A stretch of 64,000 bases of DNA from Pseudomonas fluorescens (GTDB lineage Bacteria; Pseudomonadota; Gammaproteobacteria; Pseudomonadales; Pseudomonadaceae), in the NCBI RefSeq assembly GCF_005938625.1, contig NZ_VCNJ01000005.1, positions 62,001 through 126,000 of the forward strand, in the 5' to 3' direction. A model generated the notes under the pieces. The model was given only the letters and a program-made list of their open reading frames with translations. It was not told where the DNA came from and did no database searches. The position numbers were made by a program, and so were the translations under genes. Positions 47,118 to 56,793 of this stretch are shown piece after piece. How positions within the stretch are numbered: position 1 is the stretch's first letter; each line of letters starts with the position of its first letter.

Positions 47118-48113
47118 GTGTCCCCTCCTTCAGAACGCTTCACCCCCGCCTTCGGCCTCGGCAATCCGCACCTGCAAACCTTGTGGGGGCCGCTGTGGCG
47201 CAAAACCGTGCATATCGAGCGTGAACGCGAACGCCTGTGGCTTGAAGATGGCGACTTCCTCGATCTCGACTGGCACGGCCCGCACACCGCCGATGCGCCT
47301 CTGGTGCTGGTGCTGCATGGGCTGACCGGCTCTTCCAATTCACCTTATGTAGCGGGTATCCAAAAGACCTTGGCCGATCAAGGCTGGGCCAGTGTCGCGT
47401 TGAACTGGCGCGGCTGCTCCGGCGAACCGAATCTGCTGCCGCGCAGCTACCATTCCGGTGCCAGTGAAGACCTCGCCGAAACCATCAGACACCTGCGCGC
47501 CAAGCGGCCGCTGGCACCGTTGTATGCCGTTGGCTATTCGTTGGGCGGGAATGTGCTGCTCAAACATCTGGGCGAAACCGGTAGCGCCAGTGGCGTGCTC
47601 GGCGCTGTGGCGGTGTCGGTGCCGTTTCGCCTTGATCAATGCGCCGACCGCATCGGCCAAGGCTTTTCCAAGGTCTATCAGGCGCACTTCATGCGCGAGA
47701 TGGTCGCCTATATCAAGAACAAGCAACGGCAGTTTCAGCATGACGGTCGCGAAGACGGACTCGCCGCGCTGGCAGCCCTCGGCTCGCTGGAAAACATGCG
47801 CACCTTCTGGGATTTCGATGGCCGGGTGACCGCGCCGTTGCACGGTTTCAATGATGCCGAGGATTACTACCGGCGCGCTTCGAGCCGTTACTTCCTTGGC
47901 GAGATCCGCACGCCGACGCTGATCATTCAGGCGGCGGACGATCCGTTCGTGTTCCCGCACAGCTTGCCGCAGGCCAGTGAGCTGTCGGCCTCGACTGCCT
48001 TTGAATTGCAGGCACGCGGCGGGCATGTCGGCTTCGTCGACGGCTCGATTCGTCAGCCCGGTTATTACCTGGAACGACGCATCCCGCAGTGGCTGGCGCG
48101 CGTGCCCGCATGA
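47118..48113 (+). CDS. YheT-family alpha/beta hydrolase
   Basis: 331 residues from a GTG at 47118 (VSPPSERFTPAFGLGNPHLQ). Hydrolase fold with VLVLHGLTGSSNSPY, nucleophile elbow AVGYSLGGNVL, acid in IIQAADDPFV and His in ARGGHVGFVDG. Substrate unknown; probable esterase. The open frame starts earlier (47025), but the family begins near the GTG. Overlaps the AraC gene by 4 bases. Confidence 0.87.
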   Translation: MSPPSERFTPAFGLGNPHLQTLWGPLWRKTVHIERERERLWLEDGDFLDLDWHGPHTADAPLVLVLHGLTGSSNSPYVAGIQKTLADQGWASVALNWRGCSGEPNLLPRSYHSGASEDLAETIRHLRAKRPLAPLYAVGYSLGGNVLLKHLGETGSASGVLGAVAVSVPFRLDQCADRIGQGFSKVYQAHFMREMVAYIKNKQRQFQHDGREDGLAALAALGSLENMRTFWDFDGRVTAPLHGFNDAEDYYRRASSRYFLGEIRTPTLIIQAADDPFVFPHSLPQASELSASTAFELQARGGHVGFVDGSIRQPGYYLERRIPQWLARVPA

Positions 48114-48940
48114 GCGATCAGGGCGAGTCGATCCGTTTCTGGCAAACCGCGCCGCTGGCCGGGGTCGAGTTGCTCTCGGCGCGCTACATCGAGCAGCGCT
48201 TCGCCCCGCATGTGCACGACGGATTCGTGATCGGCATGATCATGGCCGGCGCCCAGCGTTATCGCTATCGCGGCGCCGAACATCTGGCCGGCAGCGGCAC
48301 GCTGGTGTTGATCAATCCCGACGAACTGCACACCGGGCATAAGGGCACCGAGGATGGCTGGCTGTATCGGGCGTTTTATCCCGATACCTCACAGATCGTT
48401 TCGTTGCTGGATGAGCTAGAGCTGTCCACCACCAACCTGCCGGCGTTCGGCGCCACGTTGTATAGGGATGCGGATCTGGTCAACGGGTTCGCGCAGTTGC
48501 ACCGTTTGCTCGAAAGCCCGGCCACCGCGCTGCAACAGCAAACAGTGTGGCGCGAAATGATGTTGCTGCTGTTGCAGCGCCATGCGGCAGTGCCGGTGCC
48601 CGGTCGAACCGGCAAGGAACACCGCGCGGTGCTGTTGGGCAAAGAATTGCTGCACGCGCAACTGGCGGCGCCACCGTCACTGGAAGAACTGGCGGCAGCG
48701 GTCAATCTGTCGCCCTTCCATTTCGCCCGGGTGTTTCGCCGCGCCACCGGCATGCCGCCGCACACCTGGCTGATGCAGCAACGTATCGCTCAGGCGCGCG
48801 CACTTCTGCAGCACGGCTGCCTGCCGGTGGAGGTCGCCACACAATTGGGGTTTGCCGACCAGAGCCATTTGAGCCGGCAGTTCAAGCAGGCTTATGGCGT
48901 TGGACCCGCCGCGTACCGCAGCGCCCGGATGGAAAGCTAA
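48110..48940 (+). CDS. AraC-family transcriptional regulator
   Basis: 276 residues. N-terminal cupin-like sensing domain (RFAPHVHDGFVIGMIMAGAQ, LVLINPDELHTGHKG), C-terminal double helix-turn-helix (SLEELAAAVNLSPFHFARVF and EVATQLGFADQSHLSRQFKQ ending GVGPAAYR). ATG overlaps the hydrolase stop, so the two may be co-regulated. Effector unknown. Confidence 0.92.
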   Translation: MSDQGESIRFWQTAPLAGVELLSARYIEQRFAPHVHDGFVIGMIMAGAQRYRYRGAEHLAGSGTLVLINPDELHTGHKGTEDGWLYRAFYPDTSQIVSLLDELELSTTNLPAFGATLYRDADLVNGFAQLHRLLESPATALQQQTVWREMMLLLLQRHAAVPVPGRTGKEHRAVLLGKELLHAQLAAPPSLEELAAAVNLSPFHFARVFRRATGMPPHTWLMQQRIAQARALLQHGCLPVEVATQLGFADQSHLSRQFKQAYGVGPAAYRSARMES

Positions 48941-49014
48941 AAGATCGCAGCCTTCGGCAGCTCCTACAGGAAAATGCATTCCAATGCAGGGGCCGCCGAA
49001 GGCTGCGATCTTTT
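48939..49014. terminator. 20-bp inverted repeat between convergent genes
   Basis: AAAAGATCGCAGCCTTCGGC (48939-48958) has its perfect complement at 48995-49014, enclosing a GTAGGAGCT-related loop. It begins at the AraC gene stop and ends 5 bases before the stop of the sulfurtransferase gene. T-runs on both strands make it a likely bidirectional terminator; related to the 35028 repeat family. Confidence 0.75.
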
Positions 49015-49018
49015 GATC

Positions 49019-49873
49019 TTATTCGCCGATGGCGATACCGCGCGAAGGCTCGTTGATCCACTCGCTCCACGACCCGGCGTATAACGAACCCAATGGATAA
49101 CCCGCCAGGCACAAGGCAAACAGGTTGTGACACGCCGTCACCCCAGACCCGCAATAGGCAACCAGATCCGCTGGCGAACGTTCACCGAGCTTCGCGGCAA
49201 AACGCTGCTTGAGTTGCTCCGCTGGCAGGAATCGCCCATCGCTGCCGAGGTTGTCGGTGAACGCCGCGCATTGCGCGCCGGGAATATGTCCCGCCACTGG
49301 ATCGATCGGCTCAACTTCCCCCTTGAAGCGCGGCAAGGCGCGGGCGTCGAGCAGGGTCAGCGTTGGCTGCCCAAGGCGTTGCTGCAATTGCTCGGCGTTA
49401 AGCAGCAGTTGCACATCCGGCTGGCCACTGAAGTTGCCCGTCATGACCGTCGGCGCATCCAGGCTCAGCGGCAGCCCCGCCGCATGCCACGCCTTGAGTC
49501 CGCCATCGAGAATGAACACGCCATCGCGCTTGCCCAGCCACGCCAGCAACCACCACGCCCGCGCGGCGTAGGCACCGGGACCGTCGTCGTACAAAACCAC
49601 ATCGCTGTCGTTGTTGATGCCCCACGCCTGCAGACGCTCGATCAGCTCTGCCGGCTCGGGCAACGGATGACGACCGGTCACGCCTTTGACCACGGTGCCG
49701 CTGAGGTCACGCTCAAGGTCGGCGAAGCTCGCCCCGGCAATGTGCCCTTCGGCATAGCTGCGCTGACCGTAGTCCGGGTCTTCGAGGGCAAAACGACAAT
49801 CGAGAATCACCAGCCCCGGCTGCGCCTTGCGGGCATCCAGTGCTTCGGGGCTGATCAGTTGCGCAATCGGCAT
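49019..49873 (-). CDS. sseA: 3-mercaptopyruvate sulfurtransferase (two-domain rhodanese)
   Basis: 284 residues with two rhodanese domains. The active-site loop CGSGVTAC in the C-terminal domain is the mercaptopyruvate type rather than the thiosulfate type (CRKGVT). Moves sulfur from mercaptopyruvate to thiol acceptors. 32 bases after laoR, same strand. Confidence 0.9.
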   Translation of the reverse strand: MPIAQLISPEALDARKAQPGLVILDCRFALEDPDYGQRSYAEGHIAGASFADLERDLSGTVVKGVTGRHPLPEPAELIERLQAWGINNDSDVVLYDDGPGAYAARAWWLLAWLGKRDGVFILDGGLKAWHAAGLPLSLDAPTVMTGNFSGQPDVQLLLNAEQLQQRLGQPTLTLLDARALPRFKGEVEPIDPVAGHIPGAQCAAFTDNLGSDGRFLPAEQLKQRFAAKLGERSPADLVAYCGSGVTACHNLFALCLAGYPLGSLYAGSWSEWINEPSRGIAIGE

Positions 49874-49905
49874 AACAGGCTCCTGGGGGATTTCAAAAGA
49901 ACGGT

Positions 49906-50577
49906 TTATTTCACGTCTTCAAGGGCCTGGGCCAGCGGCACGTAGAACTCCTCGAACAACGCATTGACCTCGTCACGCGCCTGCTCAGTGACAAACCCGG
50001 CTTCCAGCACCAGCACCTGATACACGCCACGTTTAATGGCTTGCTCACTGAGGTGGTTGGAGTTTTCGCGGGTGGTGCACAGGAAGCGCACCCACGACGT
50101 CAGGATGATCCAGGCATTGAGGGTCAGGGATTCGATCTGCACGCGATCCATGTCGAGAATCCCGGCGGCGACAAAACCTTCGTAGATCGCCGCGCCCTGA
50201 ATCACGCAGCGTTGGGAAAAGCGTCGATAGCGGGCGGCCAGTTCCGGATCACTGTCGAGCAGATGCTCCAGATCGCGGTGCAGAAAACGGTAGCGCCACA
50301 TCGCCGAGAGCAATTCCTTGAGATAGAAACGCTTGTCCTCGACCGTTGCCGCGCGCCCCTGCGGCGGGCGCAGAAAGCTGTCCACAAGGCTTTCGTACTC
50401 ACTGAACAACACGGCGATGATCGCCTGCTTGTTGGGGAAGTGGTAGTACAGGTTGCCCGGAGAAATCTCCATATGGGCGGCAATGTGATTGGTGCTGATG
50501 CTGCGCTCGCCCTGTTGATTGAACAGCTCAAGGCTGTTCAGCACGATACGCTCGCTGGTTTTTATTCGTGGGGCCAT
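49906..50577 (-). CDS. laoR: TetR-family regulator, LaoR-like
   Basis: 223 residues. N-terminal helix-turn-helix (about 10-55) with ISTNHIAAHMEISPGNLYYHF and KQAIIAVLF. Divergent from the aldehyde dehydrogenase, small Tat protein and GMC oxidoreductase genes, the arrangement of P. aeruginosa laoR-laoCBA (PA0367-PA0364). By analogy it represses those genes and responds to long-chain alcohol metabolites. The dyad at 50667-50694 is its probable site. Confidence 0.82.
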   Translation of the reverse strand: MAPRIKTSERIVLNSLELFNQQGERSISTNHIAAHMEISPGNLYYHFPNKQAIIAVLFSEYESLVDSFLRPPQGRAATVEDKRFYLKELLSAMWRYRFLHRDLEHLLDSDPELAARYRRFSQRCVIQGAAIYEGFVAAGILDMDRVQIESLTLNAWIILTSWVRFLCTTRENSNHLSEQAIKRGVYQVLVLEAGFVTEQARDEVNALFEEFYVPLAQALEDVK

Positions 50578-50663
50578 GGCTTGAGCTTTAATTCAGAGTG
50601 CGTTGGGGGGCATCTTACGACCTAACCGGAAATGGATAAAACACTGCTGTGCAAGGAAGTCAT

Positions 50664-50692
50664 TTGACTTTCTAGAGCATAGACTCTAAAAA
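50664..50692 (+). promoter_or_regulatory. Candidate promoter of the laoCBA genes
   Basis: TTGACT (50664-50669), 17-base spacer, TAAAAA (50687-50692). It is the best sigma-70 match in the laoR-laoC gap, 32 bases before the laoC ATG. The spacer is filled by the dyad at 50667-50694. Confidence 0.55.
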
Positions 50693-50694
50693 GT
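50667..50694. promoter_or_regulatory. Dyad operator, probable LaoR site
   Basis: ACTTT-C-TAGAG, six bases, CTCTA-A-AAAGT: 11-base arms with one mismatch. The size suits a TetR dimer and it lies exactly over the -35/-10 region of laoC, so binding would block transcription. Assignment to LaoR is inference. Confidence 0.6.
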
Positions 50695-50723
50695 TCATCA
50701 CTACAATAAATCCGGAGCAGACC

Positions 50724-52154
50724 ATGACTGCCGACATTGCCTACCTGCAAACGCTGCAACAACCGCTGGCCGAGCTGGACCGGTTGTTCGAGGCGCAGCG
50801 GGCCGCGTATGCCGCCAATCCGATGCCGCCCGCCGCCCAGCGCCAGCAATGGCTCAAAGCGTTGAGCGATTTGCTGAGCAATGAACGCCAGGCATTGATC
50901 GCGGCGATCAGCTCCGATTTCAGCCATCGCAGCGCCGATGAAACCCTGCTCGCCGAGCTGATGCCAAGCCTGCACGGCATTCACTACGCCAGCCGCCATC
51001 TCAAGGGCTGGATGAAAGCCTCGCGGCGCAAGGTCGGCATGGCGTTTCAGCCGGCGTCGGCGAAAGTGGTCTATCAGCCCCTCGGCGTGGTTGGCGTCAT
51101 CGTGCCGTGGAATTACCCGTTGTATCTGGCCGTCGGCCCACTGGTCGGCGCCTTGGCGGCGGGCAACCGGGTGATGCTCAAACTGAGCGAATCGACCCCG
51201 GCCACCGGTTTGTTGATGAAAGAGTTGCTGGCGCGAATTTTCCCCGAAGACCTGGTCTGCGTGGTGCTCGGTGAAGCAGACATTGGCGTGGCGTTCTCGC
51301 GTTTGCGCTTCGATCACTTGCTGTTCACCGGGGCCACCAGCATCGGCAAACACGTGATGCGCGCCGCCGCCGAAAACCTCACCCCGGTGACACTGGAACT
51401 GGGCGGCAAGTCGCCAGCTATCGTCTCCCGCGATGTGCCGCTCAAGGATGCCGCCGAGCGCATCGCCTTCGGTAAAACCCTCAACGCCGGCCAGACCTGC
51501 GTGGCCCCGGATTACGTGCTGGTGCCGGAAGATCGGGTCGGCGCTTTCGTCGAAGCCTATCGCCAGGCGGTGCAGGGTTTTTATCCAACGCTCACCGACA
51601 ATCCGGACTACACGGCGATCATCAACGAACGCCAATTGGCGCGACTCAACGGCTACGTCAGCGATGCCACCAGCAAGGGCGCGCTGTTGATTCCGCTGTT
51701 CGAGCAGGGCCAGGGCCGACGAATGCCGCACAGCGTGCTGCTGAATGTCAGCGACGAGATGACGGTGATGCAGGACGAAATCTTCGGTCCGCTGCTGCCG
51801 ATCGTGCCGTATCAGGATCTCGACCAGGCATTTGCTTACATCAATCAGCGGCCACGTCCTCTGGCTCTTTACTACTTCGGCTACGACAAACGCGAACAGA
51901 ACCGTGTGCTGCACGAAACCCATTCCGGCGGCGTGTGCCTGAACGACACGCTGCTGCATGTGGCTCAGGACGATATGCCGTTTGGCGGTATCGGCGCTTC
52001 GGGCATGGGTCACTACCACGGTCACGAAGGCTTTCTGACCTTCAGCAAAGCCAAGGGCGTGCTGATTAAACAGCGCTTCAACGCAGCCCGACTGATTTAC
52101 CCGCCCTACGGCACATCGATTCAGAAACTGATCCAGAAGCTGTTCATTCGCTAA
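50724..52154 (+). CDS. laoC: Aldehyde dehydrogenase, LaoC-like (coniferyl aldehyde dehydrogenase family)
   Basis: 476 residues. Catalytic Cys259 in NAGQTCVAPDYVLV, general base Glu225 in VTLELGGKSPAIV, and VIVPWNYPLYLAVGPLVGAL at the NAD site. The family is often named coniferyl aldehyde dehydrogenase, but context points to oxidation of long-chain fatty aldehydes to acids. First gene of the operon. Confidence 0.88.
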   Translation: MTADIAYLQTLQQPLAELDRLFEAQRAAYAANPMPPAAQRQQWLKALSDLLSNERQALIAAISSDFSHRSADETLLAELMPSLHGIHYASRHLKGWMKASRRKVGMAFQPASAKVVYQPLGVVGVIVPWNYPLYLAVGPLVGALAAGNRVMLKLSESTPATGLLMKELLARIFPEDLVCVVLGEADIGVAFSRLRFDHLLFTGATSIGKHVMRAAAENLTPVTLELGGKSPAIVSRDVPLKDAAERIAFGKTLNAGQTCVAPDYVLVPEDRVGAFVEAYRQAVQGFYPTLTDNPDYTAIINERQLARLNGYVSDATSKGALLIPLFEQGQGRRMPHSVLLNVSDEMTVMQDEIFGPLLPIVPYQDLDQAFAYINQRPRPLALYYFGYDKREQNRVLHETHSGGVCLNDTLLHVAQDDMPFGGIGASGMGHYHGHEGFLTFSKAKGVLIKQRFNAARLIYPPYGTSIQKLIQKLFIR

Positions 52155-52183
52155 ACCTTCGTCACCGCCGGGTAATAAAAACA

Positions 52184-52729
52184 ATGCACCCAAGCCTGAC
52201 CGAAACACCTGCACTGTCGCGCCGTGGCCTGCTGAAATTCAGCCTCGGCGCCACCGCGTTTCTCGCCACCGCCGGACTCGGCGCCAGCCTCAGCGGCTGC
52301 TCATCGAGCGTCGCGGCCAACGGTTTTGTCTCGTTGCGTGACGGCGATTTGCTGTTTCTGCGCGCACTGATTCCGGTGATGCTCGAAGGCGCCGTGACGG
52401 CGGAAAAAATGCCGGCCGCCGTCGATGGCACGCTCAAGTCGCTGGACTACAGCCTCGATCACCTGTCGCCGGAAATGCTCAAGCTCACCCGGCAGTTGTT
52501 CGACGTCCTCGGCATGGCCGTGACGCGCGGGCCACTCACCGGGATCTGGGGCAGTTGGGAAAATGCCAGCCCGGAGACGATGCGGCATTTTCTTGAGCGC
52601 TGGGAAAACAGTTCATTGAGTTTGTTGCGTATGGGGCATAGCTCGCTGCAACAGATGGTGATGATGGCCTGGTACACCCGCGCCGAATCGTGGGCGCATT
52701 GCGGTTATCCCGGCCCGCCTACCGTTTGA
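52184..52729 (+). CDS. laoB: Twin-arginine signal protein, LaoB-like
   Basis: 181 residues with a Tat-type signal (SRRGLLKFSLGATAFLATAG) followed by LSGC, which could be a lipobox. The mature part is helical and resembles small partner subunits of membrane GMC dehydrogenases. In P. aeruginosa LaoB is needed with LaoA for alcohol oxidation, though its exact job is unknown. 29 bases after laoC. Confidence 0.78.
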   Translation: MHPSLTETPALSRRGLLKFSLGATAFLATAGLGASLSGCSSSVAANGFVSLRDGDLLFLRALIPVMLEGAVTAEKMPAAVDGTLKSLDYSLDHLSPEMLKLTRQLFDVLGMAVTRGPLTGIWGSWENASPETMRHFLERWENSSLSLLRMGHSSLQQMVMMAWYTRAESWAHCGYPGPPTV

Positions 52730-52742
52730 GATCGGCGGCGCG

Positions 52743-52810
52743 GCCTTCGCGAGCAGGCTCGCTCCCACAGGAGTTCGCATTCCAATGTGGGAGCGAGCTT
52801 GCTCGCGAAG
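52743..52810. repeat. REP pair, family GTGGGAGCGAGCTTGCTCGCGAA
   Basis: Inverted copies inserted between laoB and laoA, in the middle of the operon. It may reduce or stabilise the distal message. Confidence 0.85.
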
Positions 52811-52859
52811 AGGCCAGTCGCCACACCTTGCATCCAAAATAATAAAGAGAACCTGACCG

Positions 52860-54455
52860 ATGCCCGTACCCGACCCGTTCCGCGAAGGCCTCGCCCGAGG
52901 CTGGAAAACCTACAACGGCGCACAACTGACCGACGACCTGACCCTGGAAGCCGACGTGGCCATCATCGGCAGCGGCGCGGGCGGCGGCACCACGGCGGAA
53001 ATCCTCAGCGCTGCCGGCTACAAAGTCCTGCTGATCGAAGAAGGCCCACTGAAAACCAGTTCCGACTTCAAAATGCTTGAAGACAAGGCCTACAGCAGCC
53101 TCTATCAGGAAGGCATCGGCCGCATGAGCAAGGACGGCGCGATCACCATCCTCCAGGGGCGCGCGGTCGGCGGCACGACGCTGATCAACTGGACATCGAG
53201 CTTTCGCACGCCCGAACCGACCCTCGAACACTGGGCCAGGGAGCACAACGTCAAAGGCCACAGTGCCGCCGAGATGGCGCCGTGGTTCGAAAAAATGGAA
53301 CAGCGCCTCGGCGTCGCGCCATGGATGGTCCCGCCCAACGCCAACAACGATGTGATCCGCAAAGGCTGCGAACAACTCGGCTATAGCTGGCACGTGATCC
53401 CACGCAATGTGCGCGGCTGCTGGAATCTCGGTTACTGCGGCATGGGCTGCCCGACCAACGCCAAACAATCGATGATGGTCACGACCATTCCGGCGACGCT
53501 GGAAAAGGGCGGAGAGTTGCTCTATCTCGCTCGCGCGCAGAAGCTGCTGATCAGCGGCGACAAGGTCACCGGCCTGCAATGCGTGGCGATGGATGAGCGC
53601 TGCGTTGCACCGACCGGGCGCACAATCACCGTCAAAGCGCGGCATTACGTATTGGCCGGCGGAGGCATCAACAGCCCGGCGTTATTGCTGCGCTCGGACG
53701 CCCCGGATCCGCATGAAAACCTCGGAAAACGCACCTTCCTGCACCCGGTGAACATGTCAGCCGCGCGCTTCGACGCAGTCATCAACCCGTTCTACGGGGC
53801 GCCGCAGTCGATCTATTCCGACCATTTCCAGTGGAAGGACGGCACCACCGGACCGATGGCCTTCAAACTCGAAGTGCCGCCTCTGCATCCGGCGCTGGCG
53901 GCCACCCTGCTCGGCGGCTTTGGAGAGGAAAGTGCGCAACACATGGCTGACCTACCGCACACCCACGCCATGCTGGCCTTGCTGCGTGACGGTTTTCACC
54001 CGGACAGCACGGGCGGTGCAGTCGAGTTGCGGGGCGATGGTTCGCCAGTACTCGACTATCAGGTTTCGCCATATGCATGGGAAGGCCTGCGCCGGGCCTT
54101 TCAGGTCATGGCCGAAATCCAGTTCGCCGGCGGCGCCAAAGCGGTGATGCCGATGCACGCCGACGCACGTTACGTAAAAACCCTGGCCGAAGCACGCACG
54201 TTGATCGATGGTTTGAGCCTTGAGCTGTACCGCACCCGGCTCGGCAGTGCGCATGTCATGGGCGGCTGCGCGATGGGTGAAGACCCGAAAAGCGCCGTCA
54301 CCGACAGTCTCGGCCGGCATCATCAACTGGCCAATCTGTCGATCCATGACGGCTCACTTTTCCCCACCAGCATCGGCGCCAACCCGCAGCTGTCGGTGTA
54401 TGGCCTGACCGCGCAACTGGCGACGTCCCTCGCCGATCGGCTGAGAAACCCGTGA
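52860..54455 (+). CDS. laoA: GMC-family alcohol dehydrogenase, LaoA-like
   Basis: 531 residues. FAD-binding VAIIGSGAGGGTTAEIL (about 34-50), second GMC signature LQGRAVGGTTLINW, and the C-terminal active site with HVMGGCAMG and GANPQLSVYGL. A Cys-rich stretch (CWNLGYCGMGCPTNAKQS) resembles long-chain alcohol oxidases. By analogy it oxidises long-chain alcohols to aldehydes, passed on to LaoC. No signal peptide seen; export with Tat-bearing LaoB is possible but unproven. Confidence 0.85.
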   Translation: MPVPDPFREGLARGWKTYNGAQLTDDLTLEADVAIIGSGAGGGTTAEILSAAGYKVLLIEEGPLKTSSDFKMLEDKAYSSLYQEGIGRMSKDGAITILQGRAVGGTTLINWTSSFRTPEPTLEHWAREHNVKGHSAAEMAPWFEKMEQRLGVAPWMVPPNANNDVIRKGCEQLGYSWHVIPRNVRGCWNLGYCGMGCPTNAKQSMMVTTIPATLEKGGELLYLARAQKLLISGDKVTGLQCVAMDERCVAPTGRTITVKARHYVLAGGGINSPALLLRSDAPDPHENLGKRTFLHPVNMSAARFDAVINPFYGAPQSIYSDHFQWKDGTTGPMAFKLEVPPLHPALAATLLGGFGEESAQHMADLPHTHAMLALLRDGFHPDSTGGAVELRGDGSPVLDYQVSPYAWEGLRRAFQVMAEIQFAGGAKAVMPMHADARYVKTLAEARTLIDGLSLELYRTRLGSAHVMGGCAMGEDPKSAVTDSLGRHHQLANLSIHDGSLFPTSIGANPQLSVYGLTAQLATSLADRLRNP

Positions 54456-54483
54456 AAAAACCGATTATTGCCATCGTCTATAG

Positions 54484-55050
<567 letters not shown>

Positions 55051-55152
55051 GCGCTGCCGAAAGCTCGGGCTGCGATCCTGGCTGTTGATTACAGCCCTTG
55101 ATCGCAGCAGCGTGCACTGCGCGCGCCAATGCGGCACAATTGCGCGCATTGA

Positions 55153-55443
<291 letters not shown>

Positions 55444-55475
55444 TCCGCCGGATTTGTAGCGCTCTTTCGGGCCTC

Positions 55476-55540
55476 TTCGCGAGCAAGCTCGCCCCCACAT
55501 TTGAAATGCGCTCCAATGTGGGAGCGAGCTTGCTCGCGAA
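55476..55540. repeat. REP pair, family GTGGGAGCGAGCTTGCTCGCGAA
   Basis: Inverted copies (55476-55498 and 55518-55540) between the ferredoxin gene and the convergent small-protein gene. Confidence 0.85.
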
Positions 55541-55575
55541 AGGGCCATCAGTCGCAGCGCAAAACCCTGATCAGC

Positions 55576-55899
55576 TCACTCACGCTGCTCAAACCCCTCC
55601 CCCGTACACCCCAGACACCGCACAAACGCCGCTTTCGCCGGATCCACCACCAACGCCTGTCCCGCATCGCCAATCCCGCCACCCAGCGCGGTAAACGGCA
55701 ACGACACGACAAACGCCCCCGCACCGATGACCGTCGCCACCACCAGCAAAGGTCGGGCAATCAGCAAATCGCCAAGCATGGCGTAGGCCGGTGGATTCTG
55801 GATGGTGTAGCGCGGATCACCGCTGCCGTTTTCCGTGGCCTGAACAGCCAGACTGGAACACAGCAGCAGCGCAACAAAGAGGACTTGCAAGGATTTCAT
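55576..55899 (-). CDS. Small exported protein of unknown function
   Basis: 107 residues with a signal peptide ([21 protein letters not shown]). The mature part has [20 protein letters not shown], one hydrophobic helix with Gly-rich flanks ([20 protein letters not shown]) and a C-terminal CLGC pair. I do not recognise the family. It may sit in the membrane through the helix. Single gene between the ferredoxin and mutM genes. Confidence 0.75.
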   Translation of the reverse strand: MKSLQVLFVALLLCSSLAVQATENGSGDPRYTIQNPPAYAMLGDLLIARPLLVVATVIGAGAFVVSLPFTALGGGIGDAGQALVVDPAKAAFVRCLGCTGEGFEQRE

Positions 55900-55968
55900 G
55901 GCACGATCCTTCGGGCTGAACAGTGAGACAACTCACTATAGACCGTAGGACTTTTTCAGCTTTTTGCC

Positions 55969-56781
55969 TCAGCTCTGACAACGCGGGCAGAACACACTGG
56001 CACGCTGACCCAGCTTCACTTCTCGTAGCCCGGTGCCACAGACCTTGCAGTGTTCACCACCGCGGCCATAGACAAACAGCTCCTGCTGGAAATACCCCGG
56101 CTGCCCGTCACCGCCAATGAAATCACGCAACGTCGTACCGCCACGCTCAATGGCAGCGGCAAGAATGCGTTTGATCTCGATCGCCAGTTTCAGGTATCGC
56201 CCCCGGGAAATCCCACCGGCCTCGCGGCGCGGGTCGATCCCGGCAGCAAACAGCGCTTCGGTCGCATAGATATTGCCGACGCCCACAACCACAGCGTTGT
56301 CCATGATGAACGGTTTTACCGCCATCGAACGCCCGCGCGACAGCTGAAACAAGCGCTCGCCATCGAACAGATCAGTCAGCGGCTCCGGACCAAGGCGAAT
56401 CAGCAGTTCATGATTGAGTGGATCATTGCTCCACAACATCGCGCCGAACCGTCGCGGATCGGTGTAACGCAGCGCCAGCCCCGACTCCAGTTCGATATCG
56501 ACGTGTTCATGCTTGAGCGCCGGCAAACCGACTTCGACCAGACGCAAATTGCCCGACATGCCCAAATGACTGATCAGCGTGCCGACTTCGGCGTTGATCA
56601 ACAGGTACTTGGCACGACGCTCGACCAGCACGATGCGCTGCCCCGACAGGCGCACATCGAGATCCTCGGGAATCGGCCAGCGCAATCGCCGATCACGCAC
56701 GATCACCCGACTGACACGCTGGCCTTCCAGATGCGGAGCAATCCCGCGACGGGTGGTTTCGACTTCCGGCAGTTCAGGCAT
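55969..56781 (-). CDS. mutM: Formamidopyrimidine-DNA glycosylase MutM
   Basis: 270 residues. N-terminal catalytic Pro-Glu ([13 protein letters not shown]), Asn in [13 protein letters not shown], and a C-terminal zinc finger with four Cys (CKVCGTG and CPRC). Removes 8-oxoguanine. 12 bases after the HDOD gene on the same strand. Confidence 0.97.
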   Translation of the reverse strand: MPELPEVETTRRGIAPHLEGQRVSRVIVRDRRLRWPIPEDLDVRLSGQRIVLVERRAKYLLINAEVGTLISHLGMSGNLRLVEVGLPALKHEHVDIELESGLALRYTDPRRFGAMLWSNDPLNHELLIRLGPEPLTDLFDGERLFQLSRGRSMAVKPFIMDNAVVVGVGNIYATEALFAAGIDPRREAGGISRGRYLKLAIEIKRILAAAIERGGTTLRDFIGGDGQPGYFQQELFVYGRGGEHCKVCGTGLREVKLGQRASVFCPRCQS

Positions 56782-56793
56782 GGCGTTCTCGAA

